Shown in pieces: positions 1-9,356 of a stretch of DNA of 25,237 nt. The notes below the pieces were generated by a model, which ran no database searches, had not been told where the DNA came from, and was given only the letters and a program-made list of their open reading frames with translations. Where the stretch lies: IMG/VR virus record IMGVR_UViG_3300021961_000583, positions 1-25,237 of that record. The stretch is one strand, 5' to 3'. This DNA comes from a virus. The translations under genes were made by a program, and so were the position numbers. How positions within the stretch are numbered: the first letter of the stretch is position 1; every line of letters begins with the position of its first letter.

Positions 1-974
1 TAACACAAAGTGGTGATACATTTACTTCAACAATTACATGGGAAGACCAATATGGTAACTCTGATTCAAGAACTATTAATGTAACCGTATTTGGTAACCA
101 ATCACCATCAGTATCATTTACTGATTTGGGATTAAATACCGATACTGCAGTTAGTGGTTCTCATATAGGAACTTTAACTATTTCAGATACAGAAGGAAAC
201 ACTCCATTCAGTGCATCAATTGGTGGAACTGATGGTGGTAAGTTTGAAATCGTTCCACAAAATGCAAATTCATCATCTTACTATGTTTATCCAACTGGTT
301 CGTTAACATTGGGTGATTATTCAGTACAATTTGTAGTAACCGATAACTATTCAGAAACTGCAACCTTGAATGAAACAATTTCAGTCACTTCTGCAACTGA
401 TTATGGAACAATTTATGTTTATACTCAGAACTTAGGACCAGCAGGAGCATGGAGTGAAGCACAATATAAAGGAATTTATGGTATATCAGTAGAAAATGGC
501 GATACACCACCTGAAGTAACTTCGTTTACAACTGCTGCTTCAATGTTAAGTACTCTTGTAAACAATGATGTTATTGGTGATAATACTATTACCTTTAATT
601 CAACTTACACAATGACACTTCGTGATACTATTAGTGGAGATACCACTTTAGATTCTGCTTTGGCATCAAATGGTAATATTTCTTTTGCAGGAACTGCAAA
701 TATTTTATTACTTTACCCAAGTGGTTCTGATATGGAAGTTCCAACATCTATTCAAGAAACAATAAATGGAACAGCAGGAGGTGCCGTACCATATTTGAAC
801 GCCGATGGTGGTGGTTGGGGAGTTGCAAGTGCAAAATTAAACTCAATTACATTAGGAACACCTCATTTGGGATATAGTGAGTGGTTTGTTTTGGGAAGAT
901 TTGGTACTGATGGTGTAGGTTCAAGTTTTGAATATCGATTAATTAATGCAAATGGTGGTAGTGCACCATCATAA
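1..974 (+). CDS. Partial fibre/adhesin-like protein with Ig/cadherin-like repeat (5' end outside window)
   Basis: The reading frame is open from base 3 to the TAA at 972-974 (323 codons), so the gene begins upstream of the window. A TTG at 126 lies inside the frame and is not a credible start. The visible N-terminal part (about residues 1-130) reads as beta-sandwich sequence: the end of one repeat (TITWEDQYGNSDSRTINVTV), then a second with FTDLG, GTLTISDTEG and YSVQFVVTDNYSETATLNETISV, resembling cadherin/Ig-like repeats of phage and bacterial surface proteins. The rest (from YGTIYVYTQNLGPAG) is not recognised; it ends in a Gly-rich stretch, ADGGGWG to GGSAPS. No catalytic motif is seen. Its place at the head of a fibre-gene array suggests a virion surface protein (inference). 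The candidate promoter of the next gene begins 4 bases after its stop. Confidence 0.7.
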   Translation, partial: TQSGDTFTSTITWEDQYGNSDSRTINVTVFGNQSPSVSFTDLGLNTDTAVSGSHIGTLTISDTEGNTPFSASIGGTDGGKFEIVPQNANSSSYYVYPTGSLTLGDYSVQFVVTDNYSETATLNETISVTSATDYGTIYVYTQNLGPAGAWSEAQYKGIYGISVENGDTPPEVTSFTTAASMLSTLVNNDVIGDNTITFNSTYTMTLRDTISGDTTLDSALASNGNISFAGTANILLLYPSGSDMEVPTSIQETINGTAGGAVPYLNADGGGWGVASAKLNSITLGTPHLGYSEWFVLGRFGTDGVGSSFEYRLINANGGSAPS

Positions 975-977
975 TTT

Positions 978-988
978 TATATTTATAT
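978..988 (+). promoter_or_regulatory. Candidate late promoter motif TATATTTATAT
   Basis: This copy of the AT-rich motif recurring before genes in this window ends 21 bases before the ATG at 1010, with AAGGAG (993-998) between. Role inferred from recurrence and position only. Confidence 0.5.
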
Positions 989-1009
989 TAATAAGGAGAA
1001 TAAAATAAA

Positions 1010-1498
1010 ATGCCTCTATTTAGTTCACAATTACAATTAAACACAGCTGCTTCTGCATCGGGTACTCCGTTAGCAGATGTTGCTGCTATTAAAGGTGCAT
1101 TTAAAGTTTACCCAACATATGAGGGATTATCAAGCGTACCTGTAAGTTTAATTTCAAATAAACAAATTGTGTGGGTAGAAGATGCCGCATCTCTTTATCA
1201 AGCAACCATAACTCCGGCGGATTATATATCAACTTTTGAAGATACGGTAGTTTGGGCAGAATTTACTGGATTTGGTGGTGGTGGAGCAAGTAGTGGTGAT
1301 ATTACTGCAGTAATTGCAGGTAGTGGTTTGGTGGGTGGTTCATTCTCAGGAACCGCAACTTTAAATGTTGGTGCTGGAAACGGTATCACCGTAACTGCTG
1401 ATGCAGTTTCGGTAAATACGGGTTCATTACACTTCCAAGGAGGTGTAGAATATTATATTTCTTCGGGTTCTTATATAATAGATTCGGGTAATATATAA
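1010..1498 (+). CDS. Small fibre-associated structural protein
   Basis: A 162-residue protein. The ATG at 1010 is supported by AAGGAG at 993-998. The N-terminal half (residues 1-85, MPLFSSQLQLNTAA...) is not recognised. A GGGGASSG linker near residue 90 leads to GDITAVIAGSGLVGGSFSGTATLNV, a phage tail-fibre type repeat. A matching segment occurs near the C-terminal third of the 1396-residue fibre at about 8108-8205 (GDITSVIAGDGMSGGALSG). The C-terminus is rich in Tyr, Ser and Gly. No signal peptide, transmembrane segment or enzyme motif is visible. A fibre tip, trimerisation or adaptor protein is plausible, but the exact role is unknown. Confidence 0.65.
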   Translation: MPLFSSQLQLNTAASASGTPLADVAAIKGAFKVYPTYEGLSSVPVSLISNKQIVWVEDAASLYQATITPADYISTFEDTVVWAEFTGFGGGGASSGDITAVIAGSGLVGGSFSGTATLNVGAGNGITVTADAVSVNTGSLHFQGGVEYYISSGSYIIDSGNI

Positions 1499-1514
1499 TA
1501 ATCTTTAAAATCAA

Positions 1515-1527
1515 TATATTTATTATA
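1515..1527 (+). promoter_or_regulatory. Candidate late promoter motif TATATTTATTATA
   Basis: A copy of the recurring motif in the 133-base gap before the 1118-residue fibre gene. It is unusually far (104 bases) from the ATG at 1632, giving a long leader that contains an 18-base palindrome. Confidence 0.4.
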
Positions 1528-1534
1528 GAAAAAC

Positions 1535-1552
1535 AAACACTATATAGTGTTT
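1535..1552 (+). repeat. 18-bp perfect palindrome in leader of large fibre gene
   Basis: AAACACTATATAGTGTTT is its own reverse complement. It lies 8 bases after the promoter-like motif and 79 bases before the ATG at 1632. There is no following T run, so it is not an obvious terminator. It could be a dimeric protein site or an mRNA 5' hairpin; the sequence does not tell which. Confidence 0.5.
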
Positions 1553-1631
1553 CATTTATTAGGCAAATGTCCTGTTAAAAAAAACAATAAAGGTTTTCGT
1601 TGTAACAAACTAAAAAAAGGAAAAAAACACA

Positions 1632-4600
1632 ATGGCACAAATTATTAAACACAGACGCGGTTCGTTAGAATCCATTAGTTCTGCTACCAAACGTGCTGGT
1701 GAATTGTTAGTTGTTACGGGTTCTGCAGGAATCACTGCCGCAAATGGAGATTCAATTCTATTCGTTGGTATCGATGGTTCTACCGCAACACCTGCTAACA
1801 AAGTATTACAAGGTTCATCAGTACCTGATTTAACTGGAGCATCATACGATACTTCAGTTGATGGTATCCCGTTCTACGATTCTTCAGCCGAAAAATTATA
1901 TATCTTAAATAAAGGTGGTAATGTTGAAGTTAAAGCAACAGCAAACACCGGAGGAACTGGAATTGTTTCTGGTTCTGCCCAAGTAAAAGAATTATTACCT
2001 TCAGGAACTGTTTCAGGTTCTTCTCAGGTTGTTAGTATCTTGGGTGAGTTAAACGCATTCTCTTCTTCTCAGGAAGGTAAAGATTCTACTTTAGCATCTT
2101 ACACTGCTTCAGTTGATTCTGATTTAACTGAATTATTTGCTTCTGCTTCTGACCACGAAACTCGTGTAGATGCTTTGGAAGCTTTCTCATCTTCATTAGA
2201 TGGTGGATTTGTTAATAATGCTGAATTAGCAGCAGCAACTGGTGCTTTAGAAACCACTATTGATAACTTAACTACTACTGATATTGCTGAAGGTTCTAAC
2301 CTTTACTATACTGATGCTAGAGTAAAAACTAAATTAAATGCAGAAACTGTAATTTCAGGTTCTTCTCAAGTTGATTTGGCAGAAGTTCAAGGTGATACTG
2401 ATGATGTTGCAGAAGGTTCAAGTAACTTATATTACACAGACGCAAGAGTAAAAACTAAATTAAATGCAGAAACTGTAATTTCAGGTTCATCTCAAGTACA
2501 AATCGGTTCAGTAACTGGTTTCTCTTCTTACTCATCTTCAGTTGCTGCAAATGATGTTGAATTATTCGCTACTGCTTCTGACCATGAAACAAGAATCGAT
2601 GCTGTTGAAGAAGCAATTGGTGCTGGTTCAAACATTGATGGTAGATTAACTGCTTTAGAAACATTCTCAGGTTCTGCAGAAGATGATTTAACTGAATTAT
2701 TTGCTACTGCTTCTGACCATGAAACGAGAGTTGATGATTTAGAAACTTTCCAATCAGATATTGAAACTGCAATTTCAGTTTCAGGACAGAATGTAGTTAT
2801 TAATGGTAACTTAGAAGTTGCCGGAACTCAAACCATCGTAGATTCTACAACTGTACAAATTGGTGATAACATCATCGAGTTGAATGGTTCAGGAGCTGCA
2901 AACGCTGGTTTATTAGTAAAAGATGCAACTGCACCAAATACCGTTTCAGGTTCTTTACTTTGGGATTCAACTAATGATTACTGGAAAGCTGGTGCTGAAG
3001 GTGCTGAATCTAAATTATTAGTAGCTGGTGGTGATGGAGTAGTTTCTGGCTCTTCTCAAATCTCTGCTGACCAAACCGAAGGTTGGGCTGCTGATGTTAA
3101 AGTACAATTAGATGCTAACAATGTTGTATCTGGTTCTTCTCAAATCTCTGCTGACCAAACTGAAGGATGGGCTGCAGACGTTAAAACGCAATTAAATTCA
3201 AATACAGTAATTTCAGGTTCTTCACAAGTTAATGCAGATTCAATCACTAACTTCGATGCAAATGTACTTGACAAAATGAATGCTGAAGGAGTAATCTCAG
3301 GTTCTTCTCAAGTAACTATTGGTGATACTACTGGATACAGTGATTTCTCATCTTCAATTGCAACAGCAATTTCTGCTTCAGTAGCTGGTGCACAATGGGA
3401 TAACTTAAATGGAAAACCTGCTGGAATCGTTTCAGGTTCTTCTCAAGTTGTTGATTACTTAGATTCTGAAGATGTTAACTTAGGTGGTATTTCTGGTTCT
3501 TCTTTAGATATTACTGGAAACGCTAAGATTGATGGTAACATCGTAATCGGTGGTAACATCACTATTGGAGATGCATCTTCTGATACAATCTCTTTCGGTG
3601 GTGAAATTGCTTCTGATATCTTACCTTCTCCATCTAACACTTACGATTTAGGTTCTGCAACTAACAAGTTTGCTGAAGTTCATGCTACTGATTTCTTCGG
3701 TACAATCAATGGTGTTGTAAACGCAACAAATGGTGTAGTTTCAGGTTCTTCTCAGATTGTTTCAATCTTAGGTCCATTAAACTCATTCACTTCTTCTATC
3801 AACACTACAATCAAAGATAAGTTAGATGCTGAAACTGTTGTTTCAGGAGCTGCACAAATCGTTGATTTATTATCTAACCAAGCAGTAGATTTCGGAACTG
3901 GTAGAGTATCTGCAGATGATTTCGGAATGGAGAATGGTTCTTCAACTTTCACAGGTTCATTCGTTGGTGATGGTTCAGGTTTAACTGGATTAGCAACTAA
4001 CTTATCAATCGTAGATGGAAAATCAAACTCTACTGATATTGATTTATTAAATGAATCATTAGAATTTTTATCAGGTTCTGCAACCGGTATTGAAGTAACC
4101 GTTTCAAACAACACCGTTACTGTTTCAGGTGTTAACGCTTCTACATCTACTAAAGGTGTGGCTTCATTCGATGCAGATGACTTCGCAGTATCTTCAGGAA
4201 ATGTTGCAATCAAATCAGGTGGTGTTAGAGCTGATAACTTAAACTCTGATGTTGCTGGAACTGGTATCTCTTTAAATGGAGTTGATAACTCTATCGAAGT
4301 TGATTATGGTTCTACTGCAGGAACTGCTGTTGAAGGTGATACTGCATTAACTGTTCAGGGAACTGCAAACGAAATCGAAATCTCAGGTGGTTCAATCACT
4401 TTAGGTGCTGGTGGTACTGTTACTATCGGATTACCTGATGATGTAACTATCGGAAACGATTTGGATGTAACTAATGATGCACAAGTTGGTGGAGATTTAA
4501 CTGTTGTTGGTAACTTGTTCGTACAAGGTACAACTACAACCGTAGATTCAACTACTATCCAATTAGGTGATAACATTATTGAATTGAATGGTTCAGGAGC

Positions 4601-4988
4601 TGCAAATGGTGGTTTATTAGTTAAGGATGCTACTGCTCCTAACACCGTTTCAGGTTCTTTACTTTGGGATTCAACTAATGACTTCTGGAAAGGTGGAGCA
4701 TTAGGTTCAGAAAAAGAATTCGCAAGAATTGATTCTTCTTTATCTTCTAACACCGTTCTAAAAGCTGATGCTAGTGGATTATTGGTAGATACAACCATTA
4801 CTGATGATGGAACTGATGTTTCAATCACAGGTGATTTCACAATCGGTGGTTTAACTGCTAACTCATTCGTAGTTGCTGATGGCTCTAAAACTTTAGTTTC
4901 AATTGCTCCTTCAAACGCTGGTGATTTGATTCAATGGAATGGTTCTTCATTCGTTGCTTCTAACACGGTTGATGGTGGTACATTCTAA
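1632..4988 (+). CDS. Large tail fibre protein with VSGSSQ repeats (1118 aa)
   Basis: The ATG at 1632 follows an AAAAAAAGG tract. The N-terminus (MAQIIKHRRGSLES...AGELLVVTGSAG) matches the short LRRGT...GEL...GDG domain found at the start of many phage fibres (major-tropism-determinant N-terminal type), likely the virion attachment end. The body is Ser/Thr/Gly-rich with eleven (V/I)SG(S/A)(S/A)Q(V/I) motifs and repeated ELFATASDHETRVDALE segments with coiled-coil character. A module around TTTVDSTTIQLGDNIIELNGSG...LLWDSTND occurs twice (about 2830-3000 and 4540-4700). The C-terminus (SFVASNTVDGGTF) has no Peptidase_S74 domain. Codons ending in C (TTC, AAC, ATC) are commoner than in the next fibre gene, as in the sheath and tube genes, hinting at high expression. 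Attachment or receptor binding is inferred. Confidence 0.85.
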   Translation: MAQIIKHRRGSLESISSATKRAGELLVVTGSAGITAANGDSILFVGIDGSTATPANKVLQGSSVPDLTGASYDTSVDGIPFYDSSAEKLYILNKGGNVEVKATANTGGTGIVSGSAQVKELLPSGTVSGSSQVVSILGELNAFSSSQEGKDSTLASYTASVDSDLTELFASASDHETRVDALEAFSSSLDGGFVNNAELAAATGALETTIDNLTTTDIAEGSNLYYTDARVKTKLNAETVISGSSQVDLAEVQGDTDDVAEGSSNLYYTDARVKTKLNAETVISGSSQVQIGSVTGFSSYSSSVAANDVELFATASDHETRIDAVEEAIGAGSNIDGRLTALETFSGSAEDDLTELFATASDHETRVDDLETFQSDIETAISVSGQNVVINGNLEVAGTQTIVDSTTVQIGDNIIELNGSGAANAGLLVKDATAPNTVSGSLLWDSTNDYWKAGAEGAESKLLVAGGDGVVSGSSQISADQTEGWAADVKVQLDANNVVSGSSQISADQTEGWAADVKTQLNSNTVISGSSQVNADSITNFDANVLDKMNAEGVISGSSQVTIGDTTGYSDFSSSIATAISASVAGAQWDNLNGKPAGIVSGSSQVVDYLDSEDVNLGGISGSSLDITGNAKIDGNIVIGGNITIGDASSDTISFGGEIASDILPSPSNTYDLGSATNKFAEVHATDFFGTINGVVNATNGVVSGSSQIVSILGPLNSFTSSINTTIKDKLDAETVVSGAAQIVDLLSNQAVDFGTGRVSADDFGMENGSSTFTGSFVGDGSGLTGLATNLSIVDGKSNSTDIDLLNESLEFLSGSATGIEVTVSNNTVTVSGVNASTSTKGVASFDADDFAVSSGNVAIKSGGVRADNLNSDVAGTGISLNGVDNSIEVDYGSTAGTAVEGDTALTVQGTANEIEISGGSITLGAGGTVTIGLPDDVTIGNDLDVTNDAQVGGDLTVVGNLFVQGTTTTVDSTTIQLGDNIIELNGSGAANGGLLVKDATAPNTVSGSLLWDSTNDFWKGGALGSEKEFARIDSSLSSNTVLKADASGLLVDTTITDDGTDVSITGDFTIGGLTANSFVVADGSKTLVSIAPSNAGDLIQWNGSSFVASNTVDGGTF

Positions 4989-5010
4989 TTAGAGTAACCA
5001 ATAAATTTAA

Positions 5011-5042
5011 AATCCCCTCCCGAAAGGTTGGGGATTTTTTTT
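5011..5042 (+). terminator. Intrinsic terminator after 1118-residue fibre gene
   Basis: AATCCCC (5011-5017) pairs with GGGGATT (5030-5036). An inner CC/GG pair closes a GAAA loop, separated from the outer stem by a 2-by-2 mismatch. A run of eight T (5035-5042) follows. It lies 22 bases after the stop at 4988. Confidence 0.85.
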
Positions 5043-5113
5043 ATACTTTTCGTTTTCTTATACTTATATAAGTGAAGTTATATACAATTCCCAAATAAAT
5101 TATTAAATAAAGA

Positions 5114-5123
5114 TATATTTATA
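5114..5123 (+). promoter_or_regulatory. Candidate late promoter motif TATATTTATA
   Basis: An exact copy of the motif, 26 bases before the ATG at 5150 and downstream of a terminator, so a new transcription unit starting here makes sense. No good ribosome binding site is seen between the motif and the start. Confidence 0.55.
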
Positions 5124-5149
5124 CTAAAAATAAATGGAAATCTAAATAG

Positions 5150-8100
5150 ATGGCTGCAATATTACAATTAAGAAGGGGTACAACTCCGAGTACAACCATA
5201 GCTGAACCATATTTTAATACGAGTTTAGGTACATTACAAGTTGGTGATGGTTCTACCTCAATTACTCTCGTAAAAATAGGTTCAAATACTGGTAATGTTA
5301 CTATTTCAGGAAATCTTACTGCCACTGGCATTTCAACTTTTTCTGCTATCACCGGTTCTAACCTTTACATAACCGAAAATGTAACAATTGATGGAAATAT
5401 CCATATTGGAGGAAACATAACCCTTGGTAGTGGTTCTGATGGTGATATTGTTAATGTAAATGCACCATTGAGCGGTTCAATTATCCCTGCTGAAACAGAA
5501 TTATATGATTTAGGTGCATCTGATAAGAAATATAGAAGTTTATATGTTTTATCTGCTAGTATAGATAATGTTTCATTACCAGGAAGTGGTATTTTATCTT
5601 CATCAAACGAAAACTTTACTAATTTCTCACAATCAGTTGATTCAAGATTAGATGGTGTTGAAGAATCTAACACAAATAGTGATTTTAGATTAAATTCATT
5701 AGAATCATTTACTGGTTCACAAGAAACAAAAAATTCTACACTTGGAACATATACAGGTTCAGTTGATTCTGATTTAACTGAATTATTTTCATCTGCATCT
5801 GACCACGAAACTAGAATTGATGATTTAACTTCAGTTACTGGTTCATATGCAACCACGGGTTCAAATGTTTTCTTTGGAAATCAAGATGTAAATGGTGATG
5901 TATCAATAATTGGTGGAGAATTTAGTGTTATAACCGGAAGTGCACAACTAACAAGTTCTTTGAGTTTCACTCATACTCTCAATGGTCCAAATGATGGATA
6001 TGCAATGTTAGAATTAAGACATGATAATAATGTATATAATGATGATACTGCAATAAGATTAAAAACTGATTTTGCAGGTGCATATTTAGATTATAAAGAA
6101 GATGGTAGTTTATATAATATATTAAGTGTTCAAAGTTTTGCAAGTAAAAACATTTACATTCATAGAGATACTCGATTATTTCAATCAAGTTTAAGAATAG
6201 ATGAAAATCTTACCGTAACTGGTTCTTTAATTGTTGCAACCGATGTATATTCACCTTCATTCTCAGGTTCATTCACTGGTTCGTTTAGTGGTTCACTTGC
6301 AACACAAGATGGTAGATTAGATAGTTTAGAATTAACATCCGAATCACATGATAGTAGACTAAATAGTTTAGAATTAACTTCTGCATCACATGATAATAGA
6401 TTAGATCAGTTAGAAACTGAAACGGGTTCAATTGCTTTAGAACAATCTATCCAAGATGGTAGATTAGATAATTTAGAATTAACTTCCGAATCATACGATA
6501 GTAGATTAGACCAATTAGAAACCGAAACTGGTTCAATTGCATTAGAACAATCTATTCAAGATGGTAGATTAGATAATTTAGAATTAACTTCCGAATCCCA
6601 TGATGGGAGATTGGATTATTTAGAAGGAGAATTTTCAACTTCTTTAGATACACGATTAGATTTACTTGAAAACTTTAGTTCATCTGAATATAACAACGAT
6701 TCTCAATCATTTGATTCTCGTTTAGATTACTTAGAGGGAGATTTTTCAACTTCAGTTGATTCTCGATTAGATAATATTGAAGATTATACTGCATCTTTAA
6801 AACAAGCAATTGATGTAGATGGTCAGAGTTTAATAGTATATGGTGATTTGACTGTACAAGGTACAACAACTACACTTAATACTACCGAATTAGTAATTGA
6901 AGATAAACTATTATCAATCGCATCAGGTTCTACCACTTCTGCAGAGGCAGATGGTGCAGGAATCCACATTTCAGGTGCCGATGCATCTATGTTATGGGAT
7001 GATATTAATTCAAATTTAGTGTTTAACCAAAAAGTATCATCTTCAGTAGGATTTAAAGGTGATGGTTCTGAATTAACTGATGTTTATGCAGTAGGAGTTG
7101 ATTTTGCTGATATAGATAATAAACCAACATTAGTTTCAGGTTCTTCACAAGTAACATCTTCTCTTGATTTTAGATATTTAGAAATACTTGGAGATGATGT
7201 AGTATCGGGTTCATCTCAGATTACAATTACTAACACAACCGGATTCACAACCTTCTCAGGTTCATTGAAAACTACCGATGATGGACAAGATTCTCGTTTA
7301 GATAACTTAGAATCATTCTCATCTTCACAAGAATCGAAAGATTTAACACTTGGTATTTTAACTGCATCGTATGCTGGTAGATTATCAAACTTAGAATCAT
7401 TTACCGGTTCTCAAGAAACAAAAAATTCAACTTTAGCAACCTATACTGGTTCGGTTGACTCACATATTAGTAATTTAGAATCATTTACTTCTTCACAAGA
7501 AGATAAAAACTCAACTTTACAAACATATACTGAATCGGTTGATTCTCAATTAACTGAATTGTATTCAACTGCATCTAATCATGAAGATAGAATTGATATT
7601 TTAGAATCATTCTCTTCATCAATTGATGATACAATCAAAATTAAGTTAGATGTAGAAGGTGTAGTATCATCATCTTCGGATACTTCTACAATTTCTCTTT
7701 CTATACAAAATGGAGTTATTAGTGGAGATGTAATTGGTGGAATAGTTTCAGGTTCTGACCAAGTAACCAGCTCATTGGATTTTAGATATTTAGAAATTAA
7801 TGGTGATGATGTAATTTCGGGTTCATCTCAAGTAACTGAATCTTTAGATTTACGATATGAAGAAATTGCATCTGAAACACATACATTAGTTTCGGGTTCA
7901 TCTCAAGTAACCGAATCATTGGATTCACGATACGAAGTTTCGGGTTCAGTTGCTGATTTAGTAGGTATTCGTTCAACATCAGGTTCTCTTGGTTCAGCTG
8001 CATGGTATAATGTATCTGCTTCAATTTCAGATGGTAACCCTGCTGTTCTTGGAACTGCTGGTGCTGTTAGAGATTATATTGATGAACAACTATTAATCAT

Positions 8101-9340
8101 CGGTGCAGGTGATATTACATCGGTTATTGCTGGTGATGGTATGAGTGGAGGTGCATTATCAGGTTCTGCTACTTTAACACTTGATACTTCATCTGCTCAC
8201 TTTACCGAAGGTGTAGTTGAAGCAATACAACCATTTAGTTCATCAGTTGATACTCGATTAACTGAATTATCAGAAGCAGCAGGTTATATTAACTATGTAA
8301 CAAATAGTATAGAACAATTAACGGGGATAGAAGTGGCAGATTTTGATAATAATGTGGCAGTAACCTTTATAGGTGGAACACTTAAATTTATTTTTGGAAC
8401 ACCCGCGGTACCATCTTCAATTAACACATCATTAAGTGGATTCTTATCTGATAGATTTAATCGAGTAGAAGATGAATATACAATAAATGGTACTTGGAAC
8501 AATGGTGGATACACACTTATAAGTGCATCACTATACGAAGGTACTACTTTATTAGAACAAGTTGGTGTTGGTACATCATTATCACATATAGTAACCACAA
8601 GTGGTTCACATACTTATAAATTGGAATATACCGGAAGTTCTCCATTAGATGGAAGTATTTATACAACATCTACTACGGTGACAGGTACAATATCAAAAAC
8701 AAATCCAGCTTCACCAACATTAACTCCATCTGCAACCATACAATTAGGAGTTAGTTCAAATCAAATAGAACAAGGTGCAACTGGTAGTATATCATTCACC
8801 TCATCTTCAGCTGACCCATCAAATGGTTGGGATTTAATAGATGTAACTACGAATGTGGAATCACCATATTTAATCGAAGGACCTTTAACTGGTTCATCAT
8901 CGATTTCTATAACTGCAACTGCAAATTATGAATCACCAGATGGAGATAATGACCCTAATTTAAATACAAGTTCTACTACAACAAGAACTTATACTAAAAT
9001 TAGAAGTTTAAGATATGGTTCATCTACTATTAGTTCGTTTACTGAAGAAGATTTAGCTAATTTGGCACTATGGGATACATCGTTAGGTGGTTCTGTTGGT
9101 ACAATCGTAAAAGGAACTACAAATCCAAGTGGTCAAACGGTGACAATTACTCATAGTGGAGATGAATTCCATTATATTGTGTACGATAGTTCTCGTTCAA
9201 ACCTAACAGGTATCACAACAAGTGGGTTTGATGTGTTTAACTCGTTTGCAGTAACAACTGTTGGCCAATATAAAATTTATAAATCAACTACGTTACAAGC
9301 AGGTGGTGCAGGAACTAGTTTTACATATACTTTAACATAA
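5150..9340 (+). CDS. Very large tail fibre protein with coiled-coil repeats and Ig-like C-terminal region (1396 aa)
   Basis: The largest gene in the window. The N-terminus (MAAILQLRRGTTPSTTIAEP...LGTLQVGDG) is the fibre N-terminal domain also seen in three neighbouring genes. It is followed by an NGTLTVTG-type beta region (TISGNLTATGISTFSA). Residues about 389-486 are 14- and 21-residue coiled-coil repeats (RLDNLELTSESHDS, RLDQLETETGSIALEQSIQDG), with more SLESFTGSQETKNSTL repeats later. Five VSGSSQ-type motifs occur. The last ~360 residues differ: Ig-like strands (DEYTINGTWNNGGYTLISASLY), a Pro/Thr-rich region and a terminal domain ending YKIYKSTTLQAGGAGTSFTYTLT. There is no S74 domain. The long rod with an Ig-like end suggests receptor or glycan binding at the tip (inference). 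The next gene starts 17 bases after the stop. Confidence 0.85.
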   Translation: MAAILQLRRGTTPSTTIAEPYFNTSLGTLQVGDGSTSITLVKIGSNTGNVTISGNLTATGISTFSAITGSNLYITENVTIDGNIHIGGNITLGSGSDGDIVNVNAPLSGSIIPAETELYDLGASDKKYRSLYVLSASIDNVSLPGSGILSSSNENFTNFSQSVDSRLDGVEESNTNSDFRLNSLESFTGSQETKNSTLGTYTGSVDSDLTELFSSASDHETRIDDLTSVTGSYATTGSNVFFGNQDVNGDVSIIGGEFSVITGSAQLTSSLSFTHTLNGPNDGYAMLELRHDNNVYNDDTAIRLKTDFAGAYLDYKEDGSLYNILSVQSFASKNIYIHRDTRLFQSSLRIDENLTVTGSLIVATDVYSPSFSGSFTGSFSGSLATQDGRLDSLELTSESHDSRLNSLELTSASHDNRLDQLETETGSIALEQSIQDGRLDNLELTSESYDSRLDQLETETGSIALEQSIQDGRLDNLELTSESHDGRLDYLEGEFSTSLDTRLDLLENFSSSEYNNDSQSFDSRLDYLEGDFSTSVDSRLDNIEDYTASLKQAIDVDGQSLIVYGDLTVQGTTTTLNTTELVIEDKLLSIASGSTTSAEADGAGIHISGADASMLWDDINSNLVFNQKVSSSVGFKGDGSELTDVYAVGVDFADIDNKPTLVSGSSQVTSSLDFRYLEILGDDVVSGSSQITITNTTGFTTFSGSLKTTDDGQDSRLDNLESFSSSQESKDLTLGILTASYAGRLSNLESFTGSQETKNSTLATYTGSVDSHISNLESFTSSQEDKNSTLQTYTESVDSQLTELYSTASNHEDRIDILESFSSSIDDTIKIKLDVEGVVSSSSDTSTISLSIQNGVISGDVIGGIVSGSDQVTSSLDFRYLEINGDDVISGSSQVTESLDLRYEEIASETHTLVSGSSQVTESLDSRYEVSGSVADLVGIRSTSGSLGSAAWYNVSASISDGNPAVLGTAGAVRDYIDEQLLIIGAGDITSVIAGDGMSGGALSGSATLTLDTSSAHFTEGVVEAIQPFSSSVDTRLTELSEAAGYINYVTNSIEQLTGIEVADFDNNVAVTFIGGTLKFIFGTPAVPSSINTSLSGFLSDRFNRVEDEYTINGTWNNGGYTLISASLYEGTTLLEQVGVGTSLSHIVTTSGSHTYKLEYTGSSPLDGSIYTTSTTVTGTISKTNPASPTLTPSATIQLGVSSNQIEQGATGSISFTSSSADPSNGWDLIDVTTNVESPYLIEGPLTGSSSISITATANYESPDGDNDPNLNTSSTTTRTYTKIRSLRYGSSTISSFTEEDLANLALWDTSLGGSVGTIVKGTTNPSGQTVTITHSGDEFHYIVYDSSRSNLTGITTSGFDVFNSFAVTTVGQYKIYKSTTLQAGGAGTSFTYTLT
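6314..6607 (+). repeat. Tandem 42/63-base coding repeats (coiled-coil rod)
   Basis: Six consecutive units, each starting with Arg-Leu-(Asp/Asn), of 14, 14, 21, 14, 21 and 14 residues. The 14+21 composite (RLDNLELTSESxDS + RLDQLETETGSIALEQSIQDG) is duplicated nearly exactly at the DNA level. Leu spacing suits a trimeric coiled coil. The 14-residue type is shared with the gene at 9357. Confidence 0.85.
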
Positions 9341-9356
9341 TAATAGAGGATAGAAA

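Noticed and set aside
126-974. TTG at 126 as start of the first gene
   Set aside because: The frame is open upstream to the window edge with sensible beta-repeat protein sequence, so the gene is simply cut by the window.
5150-5300. Diversity-generating retroelement, suggested by Mtd-type N-terminal domains
   Set aside because: No reverse transcriptase, template repeat or variable repeat with adenine-directed substitutions is visible in this window; the N-terminal domain alone is common in fibres.
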